Assembly (NCBI RefSeq): GCF_001425605.1
Contig: NZ_LMRG01000001.1
Span: forward strand, 63,152-127,151
From: Rhizobium sp. Leaf453
GTDB lineage: Bacteria > Pseudomonadota > Alphaproteobacteria > Rhizobiales > Rhizobiaceae
Length of the DNA: 64,000 bases
Direction: 5' to 3'
Both the position numbers and the translations under genes were made by a program. The notes below the pieces were generated by a model, which did not search any database, had not been told where the DNA came from, and was given only the letters and a program-made list of their open reading frames with translations. This document shows positions 8,515 through 16,805 of this stretch, piece by piece. Each line of letters opens with the position of its first letter. Within the stretch, counting starts at the first letter, position 1.

Positions 8515-9018
8515 ATGCTGCAGACCGCCATCCCCACAACTCTTCTCCATCCCGCGACACGTGCCCCCATGGTCACCATCCGCACCGCCAAGCAACGCGA
8601 CCTTCCGGGCTTGCGCGAACTGATTGCCGAGCTTGCCGCCCATCATGGCGACGCCGCCGCCGTCACGCCGGAAAACCTCGAGCGCGACCTGTTCGGCCGC
8701 ATGCCCTGGATCACCGCGCTTGTGGCGGAAGCCGGCGGCGAACTGATCGGTTACGCCATTCTCGTTCCGCTGTACCGCGCCCAGCAGGGTGCGCGCGGCA
8801 TGGAACTGCATCATCTCTACGTTCGCGCCGCCCACCGCGGCACCGGTATCGGCCGTCACCTCGTCGCCAAGGCCCGCGAACAGGCCCGCATGGCCGGCGC
8901 AACCTACCTCTCCGTCAGCGCCGCCACCGGTAACTTCCAGGCCCACCGATTCTATGAATCAGAGAACTTCATTCCCGGTCCGGTGACCGGCATGCGCTAT
9001 CTGCAGACGCTGGCCTGA
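8515..9018 (+). CDS. GNAT family N-acetyltransferase
   Basis: A 167-residue acetyltransferase. After a short N-terminal extension, VTIRTAKQRDLPGLRELI begins the fold. The acetyl-CoA binding motif is HHLYVRAAHRGTGIGRHLV (R-x-x-G-x-G), and the last part, ATGNFQAHRFYESENF, is the usual alpha4/beta6 region. The ATG at 8515 has AAGGA 8 bases upstream; an internal ATG at 8569 lacks a ribosome site. The substrate is not evident. Transcription may be controlled by the hairpin 40 bases upstream. Confidence 0.85.
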   Translation: MLQTAIPTTLLHPATRAPMVTIRTAKQRDLPGLRELIAELAAHHGDAAAVTPENLERDLFGRMPWITALVAEAGGELIGYAILVPLYRAQQGARGMELHHLYVRAAHRGTGIGRHLVAKAREQARMAGATYLSVSAATGNFQAHRFYESENFIPGPVTGMRYLQTLA

Positions 9019-9107
9019 TCCAAAACGAATGACGCCTGCCATCGCATCCCGGCTTCTGCAGCAGCCGGTTGATGCTTGGCAGGCGATATTCGATGAACCG
9101 TGTCGGC

Positions 9108-9923
9108 TCAGGCGACCTTCGAACTCGCCGGCAGGTAGCGCGCAGCCGGCCTGGCATTCGACAGTTTCTCAGACATCGCCCGGCGGGCGGTCTCATAGGC
9201 GGACCAGTCCTTCTCATCCTGAAGAGGCGGGATTGTCACGACCTCACCGAGATCGAAGCCGACCAGCGCGGCATCGACCAAATCAGCCGAGGTCATGACC
9301 CAGCTTTCCGGCAGGTCCGAATGGTGCATGCCCGCGACCTCCCAGAATTCCGTCGCCGTCGCACCCGGCAAGACGGCCTGCACGCGAATACCCTTGTCGG
9401 CGAGTTCATGCTGAAGCGACTGGGTAAGCGCCAGCACGAAGGCCTTGCTAGCACCGTAGACGCCGTTGAGGATTTCAGGGGAGATCGCAACGATAGAGGC
9501 GATATTGATGATCGCGCCCGCGCCCCGTGCGACAAAGCCCGGAACGGCCGCATAGGTCAGCCGCGTCAGGGCTGTCACGTTGAGATCGATCATCCGGGTC
9601 ATCGCGCCGATATCCGACTGGATCAGCGGCGTCACCGCGCCGACACCGGCATTGTTGACCAGCATCGTGATGGTGGCATCGTCTCGCAGGAGGGCCTCGA
9701 TGCGGGCGACATCGGCTGGTTCACCGAGATCGGCGACAACGGTCCTCACGGCCCGGCCCGTCGCCTTCACGGCGGCGTCGGCAACCGTCTGAAGCCGTTC
9801 GGCATTGCGGGCGACCAGGATCAGGTCGTAACCGCGCCGCGCCAGCCGATCCGCATAGATGGCGCCAATGCCGCTGGATGCGCCGGTGATCAGCGCCGTG
9901 CCCTTTGTCTGATGTTCGCTCAT
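9108..9923 (-). CDS. SDR family NAD(P)-dependent oxidoreductase
   Basis: A classical short-chain dehydrogenase of 271 residues. The nucleotide-binding motif TGASSGIG is near the N-terminus, followed by ADLGE, NNAG (VNNAGVG), the catalytic Ser in NIASIVA and the YGASK active-site motif. AGGAG lies 7 bases before the ATG at 9923, whereas an in-frame ATG two codons earlier is too close to it. It is divergent from the GlxA-type regulator at 10028, which may control it. The substrate is unknown. Confidence 0.88.
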   Translation of the reverse strand: MSEHQTKGTALITGASSGIGAIYADRLARRGYDLILVARNAERLQTVADAAVKATGRAVRTVVADLGEPADVARIEALLRDDATITMLVNNAGVGAVTPLIQSDIGAMTRMIDLNVTALTRLTYAAVPGFVARGAGAIINIASIVAISPEILNGVYGASKAFVLALTQSLQHELADKGIRVQAVLPGATATEFWEVAGMHHSDLPESWVMTSADLVDAALVGFDLGEVVTIPPLQDEKDWSAYETARRAMSEKLSNARPAARYLPASSKVA

Positions 9924-10027
9924 AATCATTCTCCTGCTTGAAAGCGTTTATGTTGAGAAAGACCATACGCTTGCCGATTGATGTCTCAAATGTCATAATA
10001 ACGGCGTTTTAGGACGCAGGAGAAGAC

Positions 10028-10978
10028 ATGCGCAATATCGGATTCATCGTGCACCCCGGTTATTCGCCGATGGGTTTTGCCGTGATCACCGCCTTCGAGA
10101 TCGCCAATCTGGTATCCGGTGAGCCACAATATGAGTTGCATCTCCTGTCAGTCACCGGCGGCCCGGTGCGCACGTCGATCGGTTTCTCGGTCGAGACCGA
10201 GCACCTGTCCGGCCGGCATTTCGACCTGTTGATCGTCGGCGGCGGGATGGAGGATGCCAGGCCGGAACTGATCGACTTCATCCGGGCGGCCCCCGCCCAT
10301 TGCCGGCGCATCGCCTCGACCTGCACGGCAGCCTTCGTGCTTGCCGAAGCCGGCCTGCTCGACGGCAAGCGCGCGACCACGCACTGGATGCGGGCGCGCG
10401 AACTGCAGGCGCGTTTTCCCAGGGTGAAGGTCGAGGAAGACCGGATCTTCATCAACGATGGCAATGTCTGGACATCGGCGGGAATGACCGCAGGCCTCGA
10501 TCTCGCCTTGGCCTTGATCGAGGACGATTTCGGGGCAGAGCTTGCCCGCACGGTGGCGAAGAAACTCGTCATGTATCACCGCCGCGCCGGCGGCCAGTCG
10601 CAATTCTCGACGCTCCTGGAACTGGAGCCGAAATCCGACCGGATCCAGAAGGCGCTGACCTATGCCCGCCGCAACCTGGCAAACCGTCTCAGCGTCACCG
10701 AACTTGCCGAGGCCGCCAACCTCAGCCCGCGCCAATTCAGCCGTGCCTTCCAGTCGGAAACCGGGCAGTCACCGGCCAAGGCGATCGAACTGATGCGACT
10801 GGAGGCCGCCCGCATCCTGATGGAGGACAGCCGCCACTCGATCGATGTCGTTGCCCAACAAACCGGCTTTGCCGACCGCGACCGCATGCGCCGCGCCTTC
10901 CTGCGCGGTTTCGGGCAACCGCCGCAGGCGATGCGCAGACTGGCGCGAGGCACGGCGGATGAGGTCGTGGAGGGGTGA
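10028..10978 (+). CDS. GlxA-type transcriptional regulator (DJ-1/PfpI domain plus AraC HTH)
   Basis: A 316-residue regulator. Residues about 3-165 form a DJ-1/PfpI (class I glutamine amidotransferase-like) domain with the nucleophile-elbow cysteine in STCTAAFVLAEAGLL. Residues about 215-310 form an AraC/XylS double helix-turn-helix (LAEAANLSPRQFSRAF and VAQQTGFADRDRMRRAF). The family regulates catabolic and stress genes. It is divergent from the SDR gene, with a 104-base shared intergenic region, so that gene is its likely target. Confidence 0.9.
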   Translation: MRNIGFIVHPGYSPMGFAVITAFEIANLVSGEPQYELHLLSVTGGPVRTSIGFSVETEHLSGRHFDLLIVGGGMEDARPELIDFIRAAPAHCRRIASTCTAAFVLAEAGLLDGKRATTHWMRARELQARFPRVKVEEDRIFINDGNVWTSAGMTAGLDLALALIEDDFGAELARTVAKKLVMYHRRAGGQSQFSTLLELEPKSDRIQKALTYARRNLANRLSVTELAEAANLSPRQFSRAFQSETGQSPAKAIELMRLEAARILMEDSRHSIDVVAQQTGFADRDRMRRAFLRGFGQPPQAMRRLARGTADEVVEG

Positions 10979-11021
10979 TGTTTTGAGATCGTTGGCCTGG
11001 TAATCCGCACCAAGTTGAATT

Positions 11022-11039
11022 ATACACACGAGTGTGTAT
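11022..11039. promoter_or_regulatory. Palindromic operator upstream of hicAB
   Basis: A perfect inverted repeat ATACACAC-GA-GTGTGTAT ends 9 bases before the hicA start. HicB antitoxins of the ribbon-helix-helix type bind such palindromes for autorepression, so this is the expected operator position. Confidence 0.7.
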
Positions 11040-11048
11040 TGTCATTCA

Positions 11049-11237
11049 ATGTTGAGCTCGGACATTATATCCGTCCTGAAAAAGGATGGCTGGATCGAGG
11101 TGGCGCGAAAGGGCAGCCACGTGCAGTTTAAGCATCCGAGTAAGCCCGATCGTGTCACGGTTCCGCATCCCAAACGCGATATTCCGATCGGGACGCTCAA
11201 GAGCATCGAAAAACAGTCCGGACTGAAGCTGAGGTGA
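11049..11237 (+). CDS. hicA: HicA-type mRNA interferase toxin
   Basis: A 62-residue toxin with the double-stranded RNA-binding-like fold. LKKDGWIEVARKGSHVQFKHP contains the catalytic histidine in the G-S-H motif, and TVPHPKRDIPIGTLKSIEKQ is the conserved C-terminal part. It cleaves mRNA when free of antitoxin. The ATG at 11049 gives the usual family start (MLSSDIISVL). It lies 4 bases from hicB, the normal toxin-first order of this pair. Confidence 0.92.
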   Translation: MLSSDIISVLKKDGWIEVARKGSHVQFKHPSKPDRVTVPHPKRDIPIGTLKSIEKQSGLKLR

Positions 11238-11241
11238 CGCC

Positions 11242-11646
11242 ATGCGCAATTATATCGGGTTGATCCACAAGGAAGCCGCCAGTGACTACGGCGTGTCCTT
11301 CCCCGATTTTCCCGGTCTCGTTTCCGCCGGGATTGATCTCGACGATGCGCGGCGGATGGCGGCCGAGGCACTGGCTTTTCATCTCGAAGGTCTCCTGGAA
11401 GACGGGGAAACAATTCCTGAACCTTCCAGCCTCGAAGCAATCATGGCAGACGGGGACAATCGGAGCGGCGTTGCCATTCTCGTCGAGACCAAGGTCGAAA
11501 CCAGAAAGGCGGTACGGGTCAACGTGACGCTGCCGGAAGATGTTCTTCGCCGGATCGACAGTTTTGCCGAGGCCAACGGCCTGACCCGCTCAGGCTTCAT
11601 TGCCCGCGCGGCACTGCACGAGATCGCCCGCGAAGACGCGGCTTGA
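11242..11646 (+). CDS. hicB: HicB-type antitoxin
   Basis: A 134-residue antitoxin. The N-terminal half is the degenerate RNase H-like HicB fold (MRNYIGLIHKEA, YGVSFPDFPG, ARRMAAEALAFHLEGLLEDG). The C-terminal half, from RKAVRVNVTLPEDVLRRI to about residue 130, is a ribbon-helix-helix DNA-binding domain. It neutralises HicA and probably represses the operon through the palindrome at 11022-11039. Confidence 0.92.
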   Translation: MRNYIGLIHKEAASDYGVSFPDFPGLVSAGIDLDDARRMAAEALAFHLEGLLEDGETIPEPSSLEAIMADGDNRSGVAILVETKVETRKAVRVNVTLPEDVLRRIDSFAEANGLTRSGFIARAALHEIAREDAA

Positions 11647-11650
11647 AAAT

Positions 11651-12568
11651 TCACTCCACCGCCGGCACCGCCTTCAGATAAGCCGCGATCGCCTCCCGGT
11701 CGCTGGCTGAAAGCTTGGCCATGTTCCGCTGCACCTCGACCATCGAGCCGCCGACGGAATCGAATTCCGGCGTGAAGCCGGTTTCGAGATAGCTGGCTAT
11801 ATCGCCTTCGCTCCACGAACCGATACTCTTCGACCCCGGCGTGATGTTGGGAATACGGCCCTCGCCTTCCGGATTGGGCGCACCAGCCAGCCACTGCGCA
11901 CTCTCGAAACCGCCGAGCGCATTGCGCGGCGTGTGGCATTCGCCGCAATGGCCTGGGCCCTCGACCAGATACTGGCCACGGGCGAGCTTCGGATCGGTCG
12001 TATCGACCGTCACGCGCGACTTGTCGGTGAAGAACAACAGCTTCCAGCCGCCGAGCGACAGGCGGATGTTGAACGGAAACGGCAGGTCGTGCGGTGGGGC
12101 GACATTGGCGCTTTTTGGCAGGGTCTCCAGGAAGCCCCAGAGATCGTTGATGTCCTTCGGAGACATCCGGGCATAGGAGCCATAGGGGAAGGACGGATAG
12201 AGATGCTCGCCGTCCTTGCCGACGCCGCGCGTCATGGCATTGCCGAAATCGGCGAGCGTCCAGCTGCCGATCCCAGCGGTTTCATCCGGCGAGATATTGG
12301 GGACGTGGAAAGTGCCGAAAGGGCTTTTAAGCGGCAGGCCACCGGAAAGCACCAGTTTGGCGGCATCCTCGGATTTCGGCGCCGCGTGACAACTCGTGCA
12401 GCCGCCAGCCCAGAACATCTGTTCGCCATTGGCAAGATCCGGCTCACCGAGATTGTCCCAATGCGCCGCGGGCCATGGTTCGGGCTTGGTCAGGAACCAG
12501 CCGCCGGCTGCGGCCACGACGCCGAGGAAAACCACGGTGGATACCAGTCTTCGAACCCGCGCGCCCAT
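11651..12568 (-). CDS. Diheme c-type cytochrome
   Basis: A 305-residue periplasmic electron carrier, membrane-anchored by an uncleaved or signal-type segment at about 8-25. Two heme c sites are visible: CTSCH at 57-61 and CGECH at 208-212. Each is followed by typical cytochrome c segments, HVPNISPD and IPNITPG. The layout matches the cytochrome subunits of membrane alcohol/aldehyde or gluconate dehydrogenases, which hand electrons to the oxidase. No dehydrogenase gene adjoins it. It is downstream of and co-directional with the cytochrome c' gene, 95 bases apart. Confidence 0.9.
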   Translation of the reverse strand: MGARVRRLVSTVVFLGVVAAAGGWFLTKPEPWPAAHWDNLGEPDLANGEQMFWAGGCTSCHAAPKSEDAAKLVLSGGLPLKSPFGTFHVPNISPDETAGIGSWTLADFGNAMTRGVGKDGEHLYPSFPYGSYARMSPKDINDLWGFLETLPKSANVAPPHDLPFPFNIRLSLGGWKLLFFTDKSRVTVDTTDPKLARGQYLVEGPGHCGECHTPRNALGGFESAQWLAGAPNPEGEGRIPNITPGSKSIGSWSEGDIASYLETGFTPEFDSVGGSMVEVQRNMAKLSASDREAIAAYLKAVPAVE

Positions 12569-12663
12569 GCATGTCTCCTGCCGTCGGGATTATACTGGAT
12601 CAGGCGCACCGGCAAAATGCCGGGCGCCTGATCAATCATATTCGGGGAGGATCAGCTCTATCG

Positions 12664-13101
12664 CTACTTCTTGACGCGATAGAGCTCGTGGCAGGCACCG
12701 CAATCCTTGCCGAGCATGCCGGCCGCAGCACCAACGGCAGCCTGATCCGCCGGAAGCTGCGCCAGCAGCGTATCGGCGTCAGTGCCGAGCTTGGCGGCAT
12801 GAGCCTTGAAGTCGTCCATGTTTTCCCAGATCTTCGGGCTTGCTTCCGAATTGGCGTCGGAGCCGGCCGGGAACTGATCCGGGAAAGCCTTGATATTGGT
12901 GCTGATCGTCGTCAGCGCCGTCTTGAGCACTTCGGCGTCATAGGGCTTCTCGCCCTTGGCGATGCCCGCGATGGCACCCATCGAGCCGCCGATCTGCTTC
13001 ATCAGCCCTTCACGGACCTTGACCGGATCATCCGCGGCGATAACGGCGCTCACACCGCAGCCTGCAATCACGAGTGCCGTCAGTATTGTTTTCAGCTTCA
13101 T
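12664..13101 (-). CDS. Cytochrome c' / c-556 family protein
   Basis: A 145-residue periplasmic class II cytochrome. A signal peptide spans residues 1-22 (MKLKTILTALVIAGCGVSAVIA). The mature part is a four-helix bundle with the heme site CGACH at 134-138, near the C-terminus, which defines this class. Roles in the family range from electron transfer to nitric oxide binding. The start at 13101 gives the signal peptide; the open frame upstream to 13143 adds nothing useful. Probably cotranscribed with the diheme cytochrome. Confidence 0.92.
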   Translation of the reverse strand: MKLKTILTALVIAGCGVSAVIAADDPVKVREGLMKQIGGSMGAIAGIAKGEKPYDAEVLKTALTTISTNIKAFPDQFPAGSDANSEASPKIWENMDDFKAHAAKLGTDADTLLAQLPADQAAVGAAAGMLGKDCGACHELYRVKK

Positions 13102-13228
13102 CAAAGTCTCCAGCTCTGGCGAGACGCCGCCCGGATTCGGCAAGCGGGTTCTCTCAATCGATGCGCCGGCATGATTGCATTTTGCGTTGGCGATGAAAGT
13201 AACATTTTTTTGAGATCGAATTTATTTC

Positions 13229-13268
13229 AGCCGTTGCAACGGCTTGATTTAACGGGAGTATTATACTC
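13229..13268. other. Two adjacent perfect palindromes, function unclear
   Basis: AGCCGTTGCAACGGCT at 13229-13244 and GAGTAT-T-ATACTC at 13256-13268 lie in the 180-base gap between the cytochrome c' start and the LysE stop. They could form a terminator for the LysE gene on the minus strand, or an operator for the cytochrome genes. Confidence 0.35.
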
Positions 13269-13281
13269 ATGTTATTTTCGA

Positions 13282-13920
13282 TCAGCCTGGCGTCACCCAT
13301 CCGTGCCAGGCCGTCAGCGCCGCCACGATGATCAGGACGACGCCGACCGTCTTGCCGACGATTGCAGTGGCGCGCGGGCTTGCAACGATGACATCTCGAC
13401 TGCGTCCAGCCGCCAGCGCCAGGCCGCCATAGACGGCGAGTTGCGTCACCGAGATCATGATCGCCATCACCAGCACCTGCGACCAGAGCGGCCCGAACTG
13501 GGGTTTGAGGAACTGCGGATAAACAGCCAGCATGAACAGATAAGCTTTAGGATTGAGCAGGCTGGTCATCGCCCCCCGGCGAAAGCTGGTCCAAAGCGAC
13601 AGCCGCGCGCCCGGCTCCACCGACGCGATGGCGATACTGCTGCGGGCAAGGGATATGCCGATCCAGGCGATATAGGTGGCGCCGGCCAAAAGCAGGACGT
13701 TGAATAGCTGCGGCACGAGATGCAGCAGGAAACCCACGCCAAGCGCCGCATAAAGCGTGTGGAAGATGCCGCCCGCCATGATGCCCGCCGTCGCCGTCAG
13801 GCCGGACGCGCGCCCGCCGGTCAACGCGTTGGCCATGACGAAGACCATGTCCATGCCGGGCACGATGATGATGCCGAACAGAAGGGTGAAGAAGAGCCAG
13901 AGATTTTCCGCGTAGGTCAT
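13282..13920 (-). CDS. LysE/RhtB family exporter
   Basis: An integral membrane protein of 212 residues with about six hydrophobic segments. It begins MTYAENLWLFF, and family features are GIIIVPGMDMVFVMANAL (the usual PGP-like region) and TSLLNPKAYLFMLAVYPQF. These proteins export amino acids or related metabolites. The start at 13920 is the family start; the longer frame to 13977 is not needed. It is divergent from a WYL regulator, with a palindromic operator between them, so that regulator probably controls it. Confidence 0.88.
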   Translation of the reverse strand: MTYAENLWLFFTLLFGIIIVPGMDMVFVMANALTGGRASGLTATAGIMAGGIFHTLYAALGVGFLLHLVPQLFNVLLLAGATYIAWIGISLARSSIAIASVEPGARLSLWTSFRRGAMTSLLNPKAYLFMLAVYPQFLKPQFGPLWSQVLVMAIMISVTQLAVYGGLALAAGRSRDVIVASPRATAIVGKTVGVVLIIVAALTAWHGWVTPG

Positions 13921-14008
13921 GTCAGTTGTCCGTCGTTGAAACTGCGTGATGGCAGTGGTGCAGCGCTTGTTTTTCAAGCGCTTTCGGACATTCTATAGCT
14001 TGCCCCAA

Positions 14009-14026
14009 CTGACAGGGTTCTGTCAG
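14009..14026. promoter_or_regulatory. Palindromic operator between the LysE-type exporter and WYL regulator genes
   Basis: The perfect inverted repeat CTGACAG-GGTT-CTGTCAG lies in the divergent intergenic region. It is a likely binding site for the adjacent regulator. Confidence 0.6.
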
Positions 14027-14069
14027 GAGCGTTTACCCGGCGCCATCATTCGGCAGGAAAGGCATCCCT

Positions 14070-14774
14070 TTGCGCAAGGCCTCGCGATTGTTTGAGATCA
14101 TTCAGATCCTGCGGCTTTCGGCGCGGCCGGTCACGGCGGCGGAGATTGGCGAACGACTGGAGGTGACGGTGCGCTCCATCTACCGCGATATCGCTGCCCT
14201 TCAGGCGATGCGTGTGCCGATCGAGGGCGGGCGGGGTATCGGCTACATCCTGCGCCCCGGCTTCGACCTGCCGCCGCTGATGTTTTCGATCGAGGAAACC
14301 GAGGCGATCGTGCTGGCGCTGGCGCTCCTGGAGCGCACCGGCGACGACGAACTGAAAATGGCCGCCAAGCGCGTCAACCAGAAGATCGCCGGTGCCATGC
14401 CGGCACCTTTGCGCCAGACCCTGCAGACGAAGGCGCTGCACGCCTGGGGCACGATCGCGCCGCCGTCGTCGGGCCTCGACCTTGCTTTGGTCCGCCGGGC
14501 GATCCGCGACGAACGCAAGCTGCTGATAGACTATCGCGACGAATTCGGCCGCGCCACCGAACGCACCATCCGTCCGCTGGCACTGATCTACTATTCCGCG
14601 ACGGCCGTCATGGTCGGCTGGTGCGAATTGCGCACCGCCATCCGCAACTTCCGCGCCGATCGTGTGGAGGCTTGCGAACCGCTGGACGAGCATTTTCGTG
14701 GTGAAGGTGACAGGTTACGGGACGCGTGGATGCGCGGGTGGACGGTGAATGGCGGGGTGGAGATGGAATCCTAG
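14070..14774 (+). CDS. YafY/WYL-domain helix-turn-helix regulator
   Basis: A 234-residue regulator. The N-terminal winged helix (RLFEIIQILRLSARPVTAAEIGERLEVTVRSIYRDIAAL) is of the DeoR/HTH_11 type. A WYL domain follows at about 140-205 (RKLLIDYRDEFG, RPLALIYYSATAVMVGWCELR). It starts at a TTG codon with AGGAAAGG 7 bases upstream and no nearby in-frame ATG. It is divergent from the LysE exporter gene, its presumed target. Confidence 0.87.
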   Translation: MRKASRLFEIIQILRLSARPVTAAEIGERLEVTVRSIYRDIAALQAMRVPIEGGRGIGYILRPGFDLPPLMFSIEETEAIVLALALLERTGDDELKMAAKRVNQKIAGAMPAPLRQTLQTKALHAWGTIAPPSSGLDLALVRRAIRDERKLLIDYRDEFGRATERTIRPLALIYYSATAVMVGWCELRTAIRNFRADRVEACEPLDEHFRGEGDRLRDAWMRGWTVNGGVEMES

Positions 14775-14852
14775 ACGGTGCCGATCGCCAAATAGAAGCC
14801 ATCTGACCGATGACCATGCGCCGATAGAATTCAAACGCTCCGGACATGGAAC

Positions 14853-14878
14853 GGCTGTGCCGTTTTCGCGGCACAGCC
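14853..14878. terminator. Hairpin between convergent genes
   Basis: A 10-bp stem GGCTGTGCCG / CGGCACAGCC with a 6-base loop lies between the stop of the WYL regulator and the stop of the hydroxylase gene. The following bases on the plus strand are only moderately T-rich (CTTCTCGTTT). It probably serves both genes. Confidence 0.5.
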
Positions 14879-14898
14879 CTTCTCGTTTCATGCGCGAG

Positions 14899-15909
14899 TT
14901 ACTGGCCGGCCGCCGCGTTTGCCCGGGCCTTCCGCTTTTCGTAGCGGGCCTGCATCAGAGCCTCGCCTTCCTTCGTGCCGTCATGCCAGGTGCCGAACCA
15001 TTTGTCGAAGGGCACGAGACCGTCGCCGTAGTTCACCTCGAAGAACTTGTGGTGCAGGTAATGGGTATAGGCATGGCTGTCCATCGCGGCCTTTTCACCC
15101 AGTTCGATCTTGTCGAAGCCGATATGGCCGACCACGGCACCGAAGCCGGAATAGTGCAGCTGGTAGATCATCAGGATCGGGTTGGACGGGATGACGATGT
15201 GGATAAGCGCCGATGAGAAATAGAGCAGCTGTTCGACCGGATGCATCGACAGCGACGACCAGGGCGACGGGTTGACCGAGTTGTGGTGCACCGAATGGAT
15301 CCAGCGATAAAGCGGTCCCCAGTGGATCAGCCGGTGGATCATGAAGAAATGGGCTTCGTGATAGACCGGCATGACGAGCACAATGGCGATGAGATACCAG
15401 GGGTGATCGGCAAAGCTGACCCAAGGGCCGTAGCCATTGGCCCAGGCCCAGAGCATACCGACCTCCAGCGCCGTCCAGATCGGCACGCCGGTCGAGAATG
15501 TGCGGATGATGCCGTCGAGGTTCTGGCTGTTGAACAGGAAGGCCGGGCTCTTGTGTTCGCTCGGGAAGCGGCCATTGTATTTGAACCGGTTGCCCTGCCG
15601 GCGCAGGATATAGAGCCGCAGTTCGAACGAGCCGTAGAACAGGAAGACGGCGATGCAGTTGACGATGAACAGCCGGGCGATCCATTGCCAGCCCGGTGTC
15701 TGCATCACCGCCGCTTCGGGTATGACCAGATACCAGTAGGCGAGCGCCGAGGCCGCGAAGATCACATTCCACGGCAGAAAATAATGCGGCAGCCATTTCA
15801 GGAATTCGAGCGGCCGGGGCGGCAGGCGGAAGACAGGAGCGGTTTCGATCCGGCCATCCGGAGCCCAATCTCCGCGCTTGTTGCGCTTGCCAAAGGTCGT
15901 GTCATCCAT
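14899..15909 (-). CDS. Sterol desaturase / fatty acid hydroxylase superfamily membrane protein
   Basis: A 336-residue integral membrane di-iron enzyme. Histidine clusters characteristic of the superfamily are visible: HEAHFFMIHRLIHWG, HSVHHNS and HYLHHKFFEVNYG. Hydrophobic segments lie around 45-65, 80-105, 165-195 and 230-260. These enzymes use O2 to hydroxylate or desaturate lipids. The start at 15909 lies 13 bases after the stop of the PanB-like gene, so the two are one operon. The substrate is unknown. Confidence 0.85.
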   Translation of the reverse strand: MDDTTFGKRNKRGDWAPDGRIETAPVFRLPPRPLEFLKWLPHYFLPWNVIFAASALAYWYLVIPEAAVMQTPGWQWIARLFIVNCIAVFLFYGSFELRLYILRRQGNRFKYNGRFPSEHKSPAFLFNSQNLDGIIRTFSTGVPIWTALEVGMLWAWANGYGPWVSFADHPWYLIAIVLVMPVYHEAHFFMIHRLIHWGPLYRWIHSVHHNSVNPSPWSSLSMHPVEQLLYFSSALIHIVIPSNPILMIYQLHYSGFGAVVGHIGFDKIELGEKAAMDSHAYTHYLHHKFFEVNYGDGLVPFDKWFGTWHDGTKEGEALMQARYEKRKARANAAAGQ

Positions 15910-15922
15910 GGTCGTGTCTCCG

Positions 15923-16714
15923 TCAGAGCGATTGCGCAAGGGTGGTGAAGCGGTCGAAGGAGGTGTCGTCCATGTCCACCTGATGCTTCGGTTCGGGATA
16001 GGTGCCGCTTTCGACATCGGCAGCAAAGGCGCGGAAGGCGTCGATGCGCTTCGCCTGCAGGTCCGCCATCAGAGTGACAAAATCGGCATAACGCTTGACG
16101 TGTCGGGGATAGTGGCCGGCATGGGTGCCAAGCACATCCGACGAGAACAGGTATTGCGTATCGCAGACCGGGCCACAGCCCATGCCCATGGTGATCAGCG
16201 GCGTGCGGCGGGTGATGTAATCGGCGAGCCTGACCGGCACCACCTCGACCTCGATGGCGGCCGCACCGGCGTTTTCCAGATCCTTGACCGAGCGCAGCAC
16301 GCGCAGCGCCTCCTCCGGCGTCTTGCCGATGGCGCGAAAATTGGTCCAGGTCGCGCGGTTGGGCACGAGACCGACATGGCCGGTGACTGGAATGCCCTCA
16401 CGCGCCATCGCCTCGATGAAGAAAGGCGAGTGGGAACAGTAGATCGAGTCGGCACCGCGCTTGAGCATCTGGAAGCCGAGCCCGATCGCCTCTTCCGGTG
16501 AGGCGATGGCGCCATGCGGCATGCCCACGGAAAGGAAAGCAAATGGCGCAGCCGACCGGATACCTTCGAGATGATGATCCGGCTCGCAGGAGAGAATGGT
16601 GATGTCGCAGGCGACGGCCGCTGCCGCCTCCTCGGCATTATCGACATGCAACTGCAGCCATTTGCGCCGGCCCTTCAGGCTCTGCAGGTCGTAAACCGTC
16701 GTCCGTCTTGTCAT
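15923..16714 (-). CDS. PanB-like (ketopantoate hydroxymethyltransferase-like) protein
   Basis: A 263-residue protein of the PEP mutase/PanB TIM-barrel type. Resemblance to PanB is seen in RGADSIYCSHSPFF, the GHVGLVPNRA stretch, AAIEVEVVP (the position of the catalytic glutamate) and ITMGMGCGPVCDTQYLFSSDVLG. However, the usual metal-binding aspartates of PanB appear altered: the DMPF motif is replaced by GMPHGA, and the first ligand region reads SCEPDHH. A standard pantothenate role is therefore doubtful. AGGGGGAGG lies just before the ATG at 16714. It sits between a LacI regulator and a fatty-acid hydroxylase. Confidence 0.75.
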   Translation of the reverse strand: MTRRTTVYDLQSLKGRRKWLQLHVDNAEEAAAAVACDITILSCEPDHHLEGIRSAAPFAFLSVGMPHGAIASPEEAIGLGFQMLKRGADSIYCSHSPFFIEAMAREGIPVTGHVGLVPNRATWTNFRAIGKTPEEALRVLRSVKDLENAGAAAIEVEVVPVRLADYITRRTPLITMGMGCGPVCDTQYLFSSDVLGTHAGHYPRHVKRYADFVTLMADLQAKRIDAFRAFAADVESGTYPEPKHQVDMDDTSFDRFTTLAQSL

Positions 16715-16778
16715 GATGCCTCCCCCTCGTTTTGGCAAGCATCATAGGATTCCGACCCTGCCGGGTCCGCTTCTATAC

Positions 16779-16794
16779 TGATCAGATTTGATCA
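16779..16794. promoter_or_regulatory. Candidate operator upstream of the PanB-like gene
   Basis: Two TGATCA half-sites, each self-complementary, are separated by 4 bases between the LacI-type gene and the PanB-like gene. On the minus strand a TATAGA -10-like hexamer (16771-16776) adjoins it. It may be the site of the adjacent LacI-family regulator. Confidence 0.45.
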
Positions 16795-16805
16795 AAGCCG
16801 AAACC

